DNA of 64,000 nt from Actinomyces radicidentis (GCF_001553565.1 NZ_CP014228.1:1-64000); one strand, 5' to 3'. Positions 1 through 8,300 are shown, counted from the stretch's first letter. The notes: generated from the sequence alone by a model not told the origin. A program made the numbers and translations.

Positions 1-523
1 CTACGACACCGTCACCCACACCCTGGCACGACGCGACCGCCTCGATACCGCCATCGCCGCCCTGGCCGCCGACAGTGAGTTCACCCCCGTCACCGCCCGC
101 CTGTCCTGCCTGAGAGGCATCTCCACACTGACCGGCTTCGCCCTCGCCGTCGAGATCGGCGACTGGCACCGCTTCACCGGCGCGACCATCGCCTCCTACC
201 TCGGACTGGTCCCCTGCGAGCACTCCTCGGGCCAGACCCGCACCCAGGGCGGCATCACCAAGACCGGCAACACCCACGCCCGACGTCTCCTGACCGAAGC
301 CGCCTGGCAGCACAAGAGCCCCTACCGCCCCGGCCCCGCCCTGCGAGCCGCATGGGCCAAGGTCCCCGGGGACGTCGCCACCCGGGCCGACACCGGCAAC
401 AGGCGCCTGAACAGGCGCTGGCAGACCCTGGCCAGCCACCACAAACGTCACACGATCGCCAACACCGCCATCGCCCGGGAGCTCGCAGGCTGGTGCTGGT
501 CCCTGGCCGTCATGGACCACTAG
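1..523 (+). CDS. IS110-family transposase, C-terminal part (5' end outside window)
   Basis: The first full codon is at base 2, and the frame runs 173 codons to a TAG at 521-523. It carries the Transposase_20-type C-terminal domain: S-C-L-R-G-I-S near the start, then the S-S-G-Q-T-R segment with the candidate catalytic serine, then T-K-T-G-N-T-H-A-R-R-L. IS110 transposases pair an N-terminal DEDD RuvC-like domain with this serine domain; the DEDD half is not in the window. It differs from the copy ending at 56759 by one Ala-to-Gly change near the end. The stop is intact, so the gene may be whole, but its downstream non-coding segment is truncated by the ISL3 array, which may leave the element unable to move. 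Confidence 0.85.
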   Translation, partial: YDTVTHTLARRDRLDTAIAALAADSEFTPVTARLSCLRGISTLTGFALAVEIGDWHRFTGATIASYLGLVPCEHSSGQTRTQGGITKTGNTHARRLLTEAAWQHKSPYRPGPALRAAWAKVPGDVATRADTGNRRLNRRWQTLASHHKRHTIANTAIARELAGWCWSLAVMDH

Positions 524-693
524 AACCCCCGCAGACCGCGCTGACCGGCACCACCAGGGCCCAGAGGGGAAGCAGCGTGAGGAGGACACCGGCGATTCGA
601 CTGTGAGCACCCCCAAGGGCACGCTCGACCTCAGACAAGCCAGCTCCTCCCACCGAAACCAGCGTCATGCGGCACACAGACCCGCGCATATCA
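1..693 (+). mobile_element. IS110-family element IS110-2, 3' part, cut by the ISL3 array
   Basis: These 693 bases match 56237-56929 of the intact copy with two visible mismatches, at 489 and near 531. The piece contains the end of the transposase gene and the first 170 nt of the downstream non-coding segment. It stops where the ISL3 terminal sequence GGCTCTTCGC begins at 694. The left part lies outside the window. The segment missing on the right corresponds to 56930-57053 of the intact copy. Confidence 0.85.
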
Positions 694-2040
694 GGCTCTT
701 CGCAGTTGAGGGGGTGGGTGGTTGAGCGCGTCGTTGCGGGGGTGAGGGTCGAGGTCTGCCGATGATGGAAGTTCTCACACTGACCATCTGCCGGAAGACC
801 TCGACGTGCTCCACGCTACCTTTGCGACCCCTGATCTGACCGTGTTCTGCCGACTGGACGAGCTTGGTCTGGTCGCGGTGGGGCAGTGTCCCCAGTCGGA
901 CCGGGCGGTGATCGAGTGCCGGGTTGCGGAGCCGGATCCGTGGTGTCGGGGTTGTGGCAGCCAGGGGCTTTGTCGCGGGACTGATACGCGGTTGCTCGCG
1001 CACGAGCCGTTCGGACACCGCCCGACGACGCTGCTGGTCCGGATCCGCCGATACAAGTGTTCCGGCTGCGGGCGTTCCTGGCGCGAAGACCTCACCGCGG
1101 CGGCGCCCGCGCGAGCGAAGCTGTCTCGTCGCGGGATGCGGTGGGCGCTGGAGGGCATCGTGGTCGACCATCTCACGGTCTCGCGTGTAGCCGCGGGCTT
1201 GGGGGTGTCCTGGCACACGGCGAACACCGCGGTCCTCGCCCAGGGCAAGCGGGCACTGATCGATGACCCAGCCCGGTCCGTGCGGCGTCGCGGTGATCGG
1301 CGTCGACGAGCACGTCTGGCGCCACACCCGCCGCGGCGACAAGTACGTGACCGTGATCATCGACCTCACCCCGGTGCGGGACAAGACCGGACCGTCACGG
1401 TTGCTGGACATGGTCCAGGGGCGTTCCAAGAGCGTGTTCAAGACCTGGCTCGCCGCCCGTGCCCAGGCCTGGCGCGATGGTGTCGAGGTTGTCGCGATGG
1501 ACGGGTTCACCGGGTTCAAGACCGCTGCCGTCGAGGAACTCCCCGACGCGGTCGCGGTGATGGACCCGTTCCACGTCGTGAGATTGGCTGGCGACGCGCT
1601 CGACGAGTGCCGCCGCCGCGTCCAGCGTGACGCATTCGGGCGCCGCGGAAGGAAGGAGGATCCGCTCTACAAGGCCCGCCGCACCCTGCACACCGGAGCC
1701 GGGCTGCTCACCGAGAAGCAGCAGACCCGCCTCGAGGAGCTGTTCGCCGACGAGCAGCATGTCGAGGTCGAGGCGACCTGGGGCATCTATCAGCGGATGG
1801 TCACCGCCTACCGGGAAGCTGACCGGGGACTCGGGAAGTTCGTCATGCAGCAACTCATCGACTCCCTCACAAGCGGTATCCCGGCCGGACTTGTCGAACT
1901 GCGCAAGCTCGGCCGGACACTGAAGCAACGGGCCATCGACGTGCTCGCGTTCTTCGACCGGCCCGGCACCAGCAACGGTCCCACGGAGGCGATCTGTGAG
2001 TCTGGAATCGGCCGGTCTGGGACTGGCTGGTCATGATGGA

Positions 2041-2215
2041 TGTCGGCCGTGTCGACCGGGGTGTGACTCTCGAAGCAATTGGCCCGCTTGCGGTGTCTTT
2101 CCGTTGAATTGTCCGCCCGGGTCGGCGCGGCCGGCGCCGTCCGGCCCACCTCGGTGGCCTCATCAGGAGACTGCCCGACCCCTGCGGGGTCGTGGCCCAT
2201 CACAGATTCGCCCCG
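2041..2215 (+). ncRNA. Putative bridge (guide) RNA of IS110-1, copy A
   Basis: Two guide-bearing loops can be read in the leader.
Target loop: GAAGCAATT (2072-2080) resembles the left target GAGGCGATC, with mismatches at the wobble positions of two codons and a T/C difference in the core. After a small hairpin CCGC-TT-GCGG (2084-2093) comes CCGTTGA (2101-2107), the exact complement of the right target TCAACGG.
Donor loop: AGGAGA (2165-2170) matches the element's right end GGAGAT. A strong hairpin, CGACCCC-TGC-GGGGTCG, spans 2176-2192. CACAGA (2201-2206) is the complement of TCTGTG at the left end.
Both right guides end in GA, the complement of the TC core. This order (target loop, then donor loop) is that known for IS621-type bridge RNAs. 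The RNA ends are guesses. Confidence 0.7.
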
Positions 2216-2294
2216 ACGTGACCTCTTCCCGGACCGGTGCCGGCCGCTCAGCGACCGTGACCCTGTCGGTTTGAAGAGAGGAGCGTCGATCGCC

Positions 2295-3368
2295 ATGGCT
2301 ATCGTCGCGCATGCCCGCCCGTTCGTCATCGGCGTGGATACCCACGCCCGCAACCACGCCATCTCGATCCTGGCCTGCCCCACCGGTGAGATCGTCGATG
2401 AGGCCCAGTTCCCCGCCACCGCAGCGGGTCTGTCACGAGCCGTGTCCTGGGGCGGACGACGCACCGGCGGCGACGCCGGCGTGCTCTGGGTGATCGAGGG
2501 CACCGGAACCTACGGGGCACGCCTGGCGCGCGCCGCATCGGATGCTGGATACGCGGTCGTCGAGGCCCCGCGCATGAACGCCCGCGCGAACCGCGGCATC
2601 GGCAAGTCCGACCCGTTGGACGCCCGCCGCATCGCCGCCGCAGCGCTCCCGCTCCAGGACACGCAGCTGCGCGAACCGCGCGCTGACGACGGTATCCGCG
2701 CCGCCGTCAAGGTGCTGCTGGCATCTCGTGATCACATGAGCACCGAGCGCACCGCGACGATCAACGCGCTCACCGCGCTGCTGCGAGTGGTCGACCTCGG
2801 AATCGACGCCCGCCGCCCGCTCACCGCGACGCAGATCGTCACGATCGCGGCATGGAGAACACGCGACGAAAACCTCGCCACCGCTACAGCCCGAGGCGAA
2901 GCCACCCGTCTCGCCAAGCGCGTCGCCGCACTCGACACTGAACTCAAGGACATCACCAAGCGGATCACCGATCTCGTCCGCCAGAGCCCTGCAGGCACGC
3001 TCCTTGACCAGCCCGGAATCGGGCCGGTCACCGCCGCCGTCGCGTTGACCGCCTGGTCGCATCTGGGTCGCATCAGATCCGAGGCCGCGTTCGCCAGCCT
3101 CGCCGGTGTCAGCCCGATCCCCGCGTCCTCGGGCAACACCGTCCGGCACCGCATCAACCGCGGCGGTGACCGACGCCTGAACCGCGCCCTCCACATGGCC
3201 ATCGTCACCCGCATGCGCATGGACCCCCGCACCCGCGCCTACGTCGAGCGCCGCACCGCCGAAGGACGCAGCCTCCGCGAGATTCGTCGCTGCCTCAAGC
3301 GATACCTCGCCCGTGAGATCTACCGACACCTCAACACCGCAGCCCGGGCCCAGCTCAAGACGACTTGA
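2295..3368 (+). CDS. IS110-family transposase of IS110-1, copy A
   Basis: This 357-aa recombinase begins at ATG 2295, behind the ribosome-binding site GAAGAGAGGAG, and starts M-A-I-V-A-H-A-R. The frame is open further upstream, but that part overlaps the guide-RNA region. The N-terminal DEDD RuvC-like domain shows G-V-D-T-H-A-R-N near residue 14, W-V-I-E-G-T-G near 65-75 and K-S-D-P-L-D-A-R-R near 105. The C-terminal Transposase_20 domain shows Q-P-G-I-G-P-V-T and then A-S-S-G-N-T-V-R, which holds the candidate catalytic serine. Its product would cut and rejoin DNA at a site chosen by the bridge RNA. The gene is intact and appears identical in copy B, so both copies may be recent and active. 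Confidence 0.92.
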   Translation: MAIVAHARPFVIGVDTHARNHAISILACPTGEIVDEAQFPATAAGLSRAVSWGGRRTGGDAGVLWVIEGTGTYGARLARAASDAGYAVVEAPRMNARANRGIGKSDPLDARRIAAAALPLQDTQLREPRADDGIRAAVKVLLASRDHMSTERTATINALTALLRVVDLGIDARRPLTATQIVTIAAWRTRDENLATATARGEATRLAKRVAALDTELKDITKRITDLVRQSPAGTLLDQPGIGPVTAAVALTAWSHLGRIRSEAAFASLAGVSPIPASSGNTVRHRINRGGDRRLNRALHMAIVTRMRMDPRTRAYVERRTAEGRSLREIRRCLKRYLAREIYRHLNTAARAQLKTT

Positions 3369-4637
3369 CAGACATAGGAGATTCAACGGACGACCCGAAC
3401 ACCTCCGCGGCTCCGCCCTCGGCTTCCGCAACCTCACCCACTACATCGCTCGGTCGCTGCTCGAAGCCGGAGGGTTCAGACCCCACCTACACCCTTGATT
3501 ACGAAGAGCCCGAATGCCGCGTCGTCGAGGACGACCCGTGGTGTCGGAAGTGCGGTGTCGAGGGCGTGCCGCGGGACACGGTCACGCGTCGACTGGCGCA
3601 CGAGCCGTTCGGGCACCGGCCGACGACCCTGCTGGTGCGGGTGCGCCGGTACCGGTGCGGACACTGCCGGCGCACGTGGCGCCAGGACATGACGCGGGCA
3701 GCGGCGCCGCGTGCGAAGATCTCCCGCGGCGGCCTGGAGTGGGCGCTGGGGGGCATCGTCATCGACCACCTCACCGTCACCGGCGTCGCCGCAGGTCTCG
3801 GGGTGTCCTGGAGTGCCGCGAACGCCGCCGTCCTCACGGAAGGCAAGCGGCGCCTGGTCGACGACCCCGCCCGGTTCGACGGGGTCACCACGATCGGTGT
3901 CGACGAGCACGTCTGGCGACACACGAGGCTGGGCGGCAAGTACGTCACCGTGATCATCGACCTCACGCCCGCGAGGAACAAGACCGGGCCGGCCAGGCTG
4001 CTGGACATGGTCGAGGGCCGCTCCAAGGCGGTGTTCAAGCAGTGGCTCGCCGCCCGCCCTGCGGACTGGGCGAAGCGGATCGAGGTGGTCGCGATGGACG
4101 GCTTCGCCGGGTTCAAGACCGCTGCCGCCGAGGAACTCCCCGACGCCGTCCCCGTCATGGACCCGTTCCACGTGGTCCGCCTCGCCGGCGACGCGCTGGA
4201 TGTCTGCCGGCGTCGGGTCCAGCAAGACACCACCGGTCACCGCGGGCTCAAGGGCGACCCGCTCTACAAAGCCCGCCGCACCCTGCACACCGGGGCGAGC
4301 CTGCTCACCGACCGGCAGCGGGCACGCCTGGACGCAGTGTTCGCAAGCGAGGAGCACGTCGAGGTCGAGGCGACCTGGGGCATCTACCAGCGCATCGTCG
4401 CGGCCTACCGGGAGCCCGACAAGAACAAAGCGAAGGCGATGATGCAGGAGGTGATCGCTGCGATCAGCAGCGGCGTTCCCGCGGCGCTCGTCGAGGTCCG
4501 CAAGCTCGGCCGGACCATGAAGCAACGGGCCATCGACGTGCTCGCGTTCTTCGACCGCCCCGGCACCAGCAACGGCCCGACCGAGGCGATCTGTGAGTCT
4601 GGAATCGGCCGGTCTGGGACTGGCTGGTCATGATGGA

Positions 4638-4812
4638 TGTCGGCCGTGTCGACCGGGGTGTGACTCTCGAAGCAATTGGCCCGCTTGCGGTGTCTTTCCG
4701 TTGAATTGTCCGCCCGGGTCGGCGCGGCCGGCGCCGTCCGGCCCACCTCGGTGGCCTCATCAGGAGACTGCCCGACCCCTGCGGGGTCGTGGCCCATCAC
4801 AGATTCGCCCCG
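4638..4812 (+). ncRNA. Putative bridge (guide) RNA of IS110-1, copy B
   Basis: The sequence is the same as the leader RNA of copy A. The left target guide GAAGCAATT is at 4669-4677 and the right target guide CCGTTGA at 4698-4704. The donor-loop guides AGGAGA and CACAGA lie at 4762-4767 and 4798-4803. The ends are estimated. Confidence 0.7.
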
Positions 4813-4891
4813 ACGTGACCTCTTCCCGGACCGGTGCCGGCCGCTCAGCGACCGTGACCCTGTCGGTTTGAAGAGAGGAGCGTCGATCGCC

Positions 4892-5965
4892 ATGGCTATC
4901 GTCGCGCATGCCCGCCCGTTCGTCATCGGCGTGGATACCCACGCCCGCAACCACGCCATCTCGATCCTGGCCTGCCCCACCGGTGAGATCGTCGATGAGG
5001 CCCAGTTCCCCGCCACCGCAGCGGGTCTGTCACGAGCCGTGTCCTGGGGCGGACGACGCACCGGCGGCGACGCCGGCGTGCTCTGGGTGATCGAGGGCAC
5101 CGGAACCTACGGGGCACGCCTGGCGCGCGCCGCATCGGATGCTGGATACGCGGTCGTCGAGGCCCCGCGCATGAACGCCCGCGCGAACCGCGGCATCGGC
5201 AAGTCCGACCCGTTGGACGCCCGCCGCATCGCCGCCGCAGCGCTCCCGCTCCAGGACACGCAGCTGCGCGAACCGCGCGCTGACGACGGTATCCGCGCCG
5301 CCGTCAAGGTGCTGCTGGCATCTCGTGATCACATGAGCACCGAGCGCACCGCGACGATCAACGCGCTCACCGCGCTGCTGCGAGTGGTCGACCTCGGAAT
5401 CGACGCCCGCCGCCCGCTCACCGCGACGCAGATCGTCACGATCGCGGCATGGAGAACACGCGACGAAAACCTCGCCACCGCTACAGCCCGAGGCGAAGCC
5501 ACCCGTCTCGCCAAGCGCGTCGCCGCACTCGACACTGAACTCAAGGACATCACCAAGCGGATCACCGATCTCGTCCGCCAGAGCCCTGCAGGCACGCTCC
5601 TTGACCAGCCCGGAATCGGGCCGGTCACCGCCGCCGTCGCGTTGACCGCCTGGTCGCATCTGGGTCGCATCAGATCCGAGGCCGCGTTCGCCAGCCTCGC
5701 CGGTGTCAGCCCGATCCCCGCGTCCTCGGGCAACACCGTCCGGCACCGCATCAACCGCGGCGGTGACCGACGCCTGAACCGCGCCCTCCACATGGCCATC
5801 GTCACCCGCATGCGCATGGACCCCCGCACCCGCGCCTACGTCGAGCGCCGCACCGCCGAAGGACGCAGCCTCCGCGAGATTCGTCGCTGCCTCAAGCGAT
5901 ACCTCGCCCGTGAGATCTACCGACACCTCAACACCGCAGCCCGGGCCCAGCTCAAGACGACTTGA
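4892..5965 (+). CDS. IS110-family transposase of IS110-1, copy B
   Basis: This gene encodes the same 357-aa serine/RuvC-type recombinase as at 2295-3368, with the same ribosome-binding site and start. I see no difference between the two translations. An identical intact gene in two copies means either copy could supply the recombinase, and that the copies arose recently or are kept alike by gene conversion. Confidence 0.92.
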   Translation: MAIVAHARPFVIGVDTHARNHAISILACPTGEIVDEAQFPATAAGLSRAVSWGGRRTGGDAGVLWVIEGTGTYGARLARAASDAGYAVVEAPRMNARANRGIGKSDPLDARRIAAAALPLQDTQLREPRADDGIRAAVKVLLASRDHMSTERTATINALTALLRVVDLGIDARRPLTATQIVTIAAWRTRDENLATATARGEATRLAKRVAALDTELKDITKRITDLVRQSPAGTLLDQPGIGPVTAAVALTAWSHLGRIRSEAAFASLAGVSPIPASSGNTVRHRINRGGDRRLNRALHMAIVTRMRMDPRTRAYVERRTAEGRSLREIRRCLKRYLAREIYRHLNTAARAQLKTT

Positions 5966-6230
5966 CAGACATAGGAGATTCAACGGGCGACCCGAACACC
6001 TCCGCGGCTCCGCCCTCGGCTTCCGCAACCTCACCCACTACATCGCCAGATCCCTGCTCGAAGCCGGAGGGTTCAGACCCGCGCTACACCCTCGTTCGTG
6101 AAGAGCCACCAAACATTCCGTCGTGAAATTCGGGATAGGTGAGGCGGTGTGGCGCTAACTGCCGAGACTGCGTGGTTGTAGTGGTTGGCGTCCTCAGTGC
6201 GGCATCACATGCGCTTATAGAGACTCTCTG

Positions 6231-6497
6231 CTAATCTTCGGGGAGCTCAAGGTGTTCTTTCTCTTCGACTGTTTGCAAGACCATGAGCGCCACCTCAAGC
6301 GCCTGGATAGCGTCAACGCCGTACACGGTCTGCTCAAATGGTGGCCTCAATCCTGTCGATTGGATTTCAATCTGCCACTCGGAGTCATTATCCTCTGACA
6401 CTGGCGACGGCAGGGATAGAGAAAACTTCACATCCCTTCCGTTTTTGGTTGAATATCGTCTTATGAACACAATCTTCCGCTTTGTAGACTCTGACAC
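6231..6497 (-). CDS. Small hypothetical protein, DUF6968-like
   Basis: The 88-aa product begins M-S-E-S-T-K-R-K-I-V-F-I-R-R-Y and contains W-Q-I-E-I-Q-S-T-G near residue 41 and Y-G-V-D-A-I-Q-A-L-E-V-A-L near 58. This pattern (a beta-rich core with W.I.., then G-x-D-x-x-Q-A-L-x-x-A-L) recalls the DUF6968 family of small immunity-like or unknown proteins; I am not certain. It has no signal peptide or membrane segment. Base composition here is clearly less GC-rich than the chromosome, and the gene lies between an IS array and other orphan genes, which suggests acquisition by transfer. It ends in TAG. Confidence 0.6.
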   Translation of the reverse strand: MSESTKRKIVFIRRYSTKNGRDVKFSLSLPSPVSEDNDSEWQIEIQSTGLRPPFEQTVYGVDAIQALEVALMVLQTVEEKEHLELPED

Positions 6498-6705
6498 TTT
6501 TATGGTGTTATTTACAATAACTCATCTTTAGGGGTATATCAAGACTGTCGCTGAGATTGAGGTAGCGCGAAATGTCTTAGACACTTATTTTGGTGTCATA
6601 GCAACCAAGCGCTCGCGACATTTACTTAAAACTTTCAGTCAGAATCCGTGCTGCAGAGATGTCTGCGGATATCTCTGCAGCACGGACCGAGTCTGAGCCC
6701 TTGTT

Positions 6706-7122
6706 TTACCCGTTAGCTCCCGCCAAACAAGTAGCGTACTTGGTGGCAATGGCAGTCCAGCAGATGGCGCGCCCTCGCGCTCCACCCGGAGCCTTCCTGC
6801 ACCTTTTACTGTCTCGCTCGTATGCCCGATCGCAGTCCCGCTTCGTGTGCATTGGAAGGGCGCTATTCGTCACGTTCGGCTTCGACAAGGTCGAGACCGC
6901 GCTAATCGACAAATTGCCCAATGAAGCCGAGGTTGAAGTCCAGGCGATCTCGTTGAGCGAGACTTCCGCCGGGGCGGCCTGATCGCTCACAGCACAAGTC
7001 GCTGCTGGCGTAGTGGGTATGGGGGCATCTTCCATCGCTGCAGCCTGCGGAATGCCATTGATGCTCGAAGACAGCAGTGCGACGCTCAAAAAGCCACCTG
7101 CTACAAGAGTTCTGCCCTTCAC
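6706..7122 (-). CDS. Secreted cysteine-patterned small protein, unknown function
   Basis: The 138-aa product starts at a GTG behind GAAAGGA. It has a Sec-type signal peptide: M-K-G-R, a hydrophobic run to about residue 20, and A-x-A-like sites near 27-29. A low-complexity Thr/Ser-rich stretch follows. The C-terminal 42 residues hold four cysteines in the pattern C-x10-C-x12-C-x10-C (C97, C108, C121, C132) among charged residues; C43 is a fifth. Such a domain could form a disulphide-linked helical hairpin, as in some secreted peptides and bacteriocin-like proteins. I do not recognise the family and assign no function. Codon use and lower GC differ from the neighbouring chromosome, and the stop is TAA, which is rare in this window. 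Confidence 0.6.
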   Translation of the reverse strand: MKGRTLVAGGFLSVALLSSSINGIPQAAAMEDAPIPTTPAATCAVSDQAAPAEVSLNEIAWTSTSASLGNLSISAVSTLSKPNVTNSALPMHTKRDCDRAYERDSKRCRKAPGGARGRAICWTAIATKYATCLAGANG

Positions 7123-7533
7123 GTTCTTTTCCTTTCTTGAATTCTTGGGTGTGTCAAAACTGGCTCGCTCGCCATCAGGTGTCTGGTGAGAATACTTCAG
7201 TGTGAAGAGCGAGTCCGCGGACGCATTCGAAAATCAACTGGCTCGTAATATCGATCTACTACACCGCAAGGTGGGGGTATCCGGTGTGTAGCAGGCGGGT
7301 AGCGTCGGTGATACGCAGGCGCAGGTAGCCTGCCAGGCTGCGACAGCTGCCGGTGCTGCTGCCGCCTGAGAGCGTCTATGTCTGCTTGGTAGCGCATGCC
7401 TGTCTCCATCGTCGCGCTGGGCTCGGTGGTCCGCAGATCATTCTGGACACTTGGAAAGGTAGCACTCCGTGTCGTGCTTGCCCATAGGTAGCCTGTGCGC
7501 CAGGACTGTGACGTCGGGGTGCTGTTGTAGGAA
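7123..7533. other. Intergenic region without a supported gene
   Basis: It holds the presumed promoter of the secreted protein gene and an open frame of about 70 codons on the minus strand (7197-7409) with no recognisable features, which I did not accept as a gene. A short inverted repeat lies around 7260-7290. Confidence 0.4.
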
Positions 7534-7935
7534 GTGGGCAGTGTGTGGGCGACAATTGACCAAACTATCGAGCCGGGACGTCACCTGGCACTGCACGTGC
7601 CGCAGCCACTTCCTCTCGATAGAGAACTCCCTGACTACGAACTCGAAAACCGGCGAGGCATCACCAAACGGTACAACAGCTGGATCGAGAAGGATCAGCC
7701 AGGCGGACCACTCCCCCTGGTGCCATACGTCCTCCTCGGCGACGGGAGCGTCGTGCTTGGCAAGAAGACACGAGTCCAGCCGCCACCACAGTGCCTGGCC
7801 CAAGTGCCACTGTGCACCTGCGGGCATGCCATCACTCAGCATGCTCTGCGCCACCGCACGCGACTCGCACCGAGCATGACGGCGTATGGGCGGTGTGGAG
7901 AGTGTGGGTGCAGAAGATATGCCGCGCGTGAATAG
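7534..7935 (+). CDS. Hypothetical protein with C-terminal zinc-knuckle-like motif
   Basis: The frame encodes about 133 residues and ends in TAG. The C-terminal third has C-T-C-G-H-A-I-T-Q-H near residue 93 and C-G-E-C-G-C-R-R-Y near 122. This Cys/His arrangement is typical of small actinobacterial zinc-binding proteins and is the reason this strand is preferred over the overlapping open frame on the minus strand. The start is unclear: GTG 7534 follows a stop closely, and a GTG near 7597 is an alternative. It sits on the less GC-rich island beside the IS256-interrupted gene. No function can be assigned. Confidence 0.5.
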   Translation: MGSVWATIDQTIEPGRHLALHVPQPLPLDRELPDYELENRRGITKRYNSWIEKDQPGGPLPLVPYVLLGDGSVVLGKKTRVQPPPQCLAQVPLCTCGHAITQHALRHRTRLAPSMTAYGRCGECGCRRYAARE

Positions 7936-8300
7936 ACCGGCTGGACGTTGGAGGTGTTGCACCAACATCGTCGTGCCGTTCTGGATACTCACATCTGCGT
8001 CGCCAGATGCTTCTTGACCGTGTCCCGCCCGAAGCCGAGCTCCAGCCCGATCTCAATATAGGTGCGCCCCTGGGCGTGGAGCTGCTGGGCACGCCGCAGG
8101 TCATCAGTGGTGAAGCGTCGCCTGCGGCGGGGTGGCTGCGTAGCCTGTCGGCAGGTGGCACGGACAGTGGTCTCTGCGACGCCGACCTCGGCAGCGATCT
8201 GGCCGACAGACATGCCCGTGCGGGCCAGATCGAGGATCTGCTGCTTCTTGGCTGCGCTGATCGGACGGCAGCTGGTGTTGCGGATGCGGCGAGCCGTCGT

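Larger units (their letters stand above)
1993..3384 (+). mobile_element. IS110-family element IS110-1, copy A
   Basis: The boundaries come from comparing both junctions with the uninterrupted ISL3 reading frame. The left junction reads GCGA-TC-TGTGAG and the right junction GGAGAT-TC-AACGG, so the unoccupied site would be GCGA-TC-AACGG. The dinucleotide TC is present at both ends (1993-1994 and 3383-3384), as expected for IS110 recombination at a 2-bp core. There are no terminal inverted repeats. The element has about 280 nt of non-coding leader, one transposase gene, and only 14 nt after the stop, which is the layout of the IS110 subgroup whose bridge RNA is encoded upstream of the transposase. 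Confidence 0.85.
806..3498 (+). pseudogene. ISL3-family transposase, frameshifted and split by IS110-1
   Basis: The product starts at a GTG at 806 (start uncertain). It shows a zf-ISL3 zinc finger (C-R-G-C-G near residue 47, then C-S-G-C-G), a helix-turn-helix, and the DDE domain with G-V-D-E-H-V-W and M-D-P-F-H. Compared with copy B, one extra base lies around 1277-1285, so the reading frame shifts from 806-1630 to 1263-2036. The frame is then broken at 1993, just after the codons for T-E-A-I, whose Glu is the family's likely catalytic Glu. The last 35 or so codons, starting N-G-R-P-E-H-L-R-G, resume at 3383 and stop at 3496-3498. Two lesions make this a dead gene. Confidence 0.85.
694..3510 (+). 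mobile_element. ISL3-family element A, interrupted by IS110-1
   Basis: The left end begins GGCTCTTCGCAGTTGAGGG at 694. The right end, read on the minus strand from 3510, begins GGCTCTTCGTAATCAAGGG. These are imperfect terminal inverted repeats of ISL3 type. Between them lie a frameshifted ISL3 transposase gene and, inside it at 1993-3382, the 1,390-bp IS110-1 element. No 8-bp target duplication is visible: the left flank is IS110-2 sequence, and the right flank is directly the internal sequence of ISL3 copy B. The outer context has therefore been rearranged since insertion. Confidence 0.8.
4590..5981 (+). mobile_element. IS110-family element IS110-1, copy B
   Basis: This copy looks identical to the one at 1993-3384, at a constant offset of 2,597 bases. 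It is inserted at the same TC core in the diverged ISL3 copy B (TC at 4590-4591 and 5980-5981). Flanking ISL3 bases differ between the two insertions: cccacggaggcgatc before copy A against cgaccgaggcgatc before copy B, and caacgga against caacggg after them. Confidence 0.85.
3511..6101 (+). pseudogene. ISL3-family transposase B, 5'-truncated and split by IS110-1
   Basis: The reading frame is open from the junction at 3511 to the IS110-1 insertion at 4590, with no internal frameshift. It contains the zinc-finger cysteines (W-C-R-K-C-G, C-G-H-C), the helix-turn-helix, G-V-D-E-H-V-W and M-D-P-F-H. The break falls after T-E-A-I, exactly as in copy A. The tail N-G-R-P-E-H-L-R-G through L-H-P-R-S resumes at 5980 and ends at TGA 6099-6101. 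Upstream, the frame is fused by chance to out-of-frame sequence of copy A's tail. Without its N-terminus and with the catalytic region split, it should be inactive. Confidence 0.85.
3511..6107 (+). mobile_element. ISL3-family element B, 5'-truncated, interrupted by IS110-1
   Basis: The left end and roughly the first 30 transposase codons are missing. Internal ISL3 sequence (C-R-V-V-E-D-D-P-W-C-R) begins immediately after the right end of copy A at 3510. The right end is intact: on the minus strand from 6107 it reads GGCTCTTCACGAACGAGGG. Copy B is clearly diverged from copy A over the transposase region, so this is not a simple duplication. IS110-1 copy B occupies 4590-5979. The sequence after 6107 (accaaaca) does not repeat the 8 bases before 694 (gcatatca), so the array as a whole has no target duplication. 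Confidence 0.8.

Noticed and set aside
3365-4633. A 422-codon continuous frame as one intact ISL3 transposase
   Set aside because: Its first 48 or so codons are out-of-frame sequence from copy A's tail, and its end runs into IS110-1. Both ends are chimeric.
686-6115. The ISL3 array as one simple insertion with target duplication
   Set aside because: The 8 bases on the left (gcatatca) and right (accaaaca) do not match, and an internal end-to-middle junction exists at 3510/3511.
7197-7409. 70-codon open frame on the minus strand
   Set aside because: Proline/arginine-rich composition, no ribosome-binding site and no recognisable feature.
7438-7992. 184-codon open frame on the minus strand in the island
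   Set aside because: It overlaps the plus-strand frame whose C-terminus has a clear Cys/His zinc-knuckle pattern. The minus frame has no recognisable motif.
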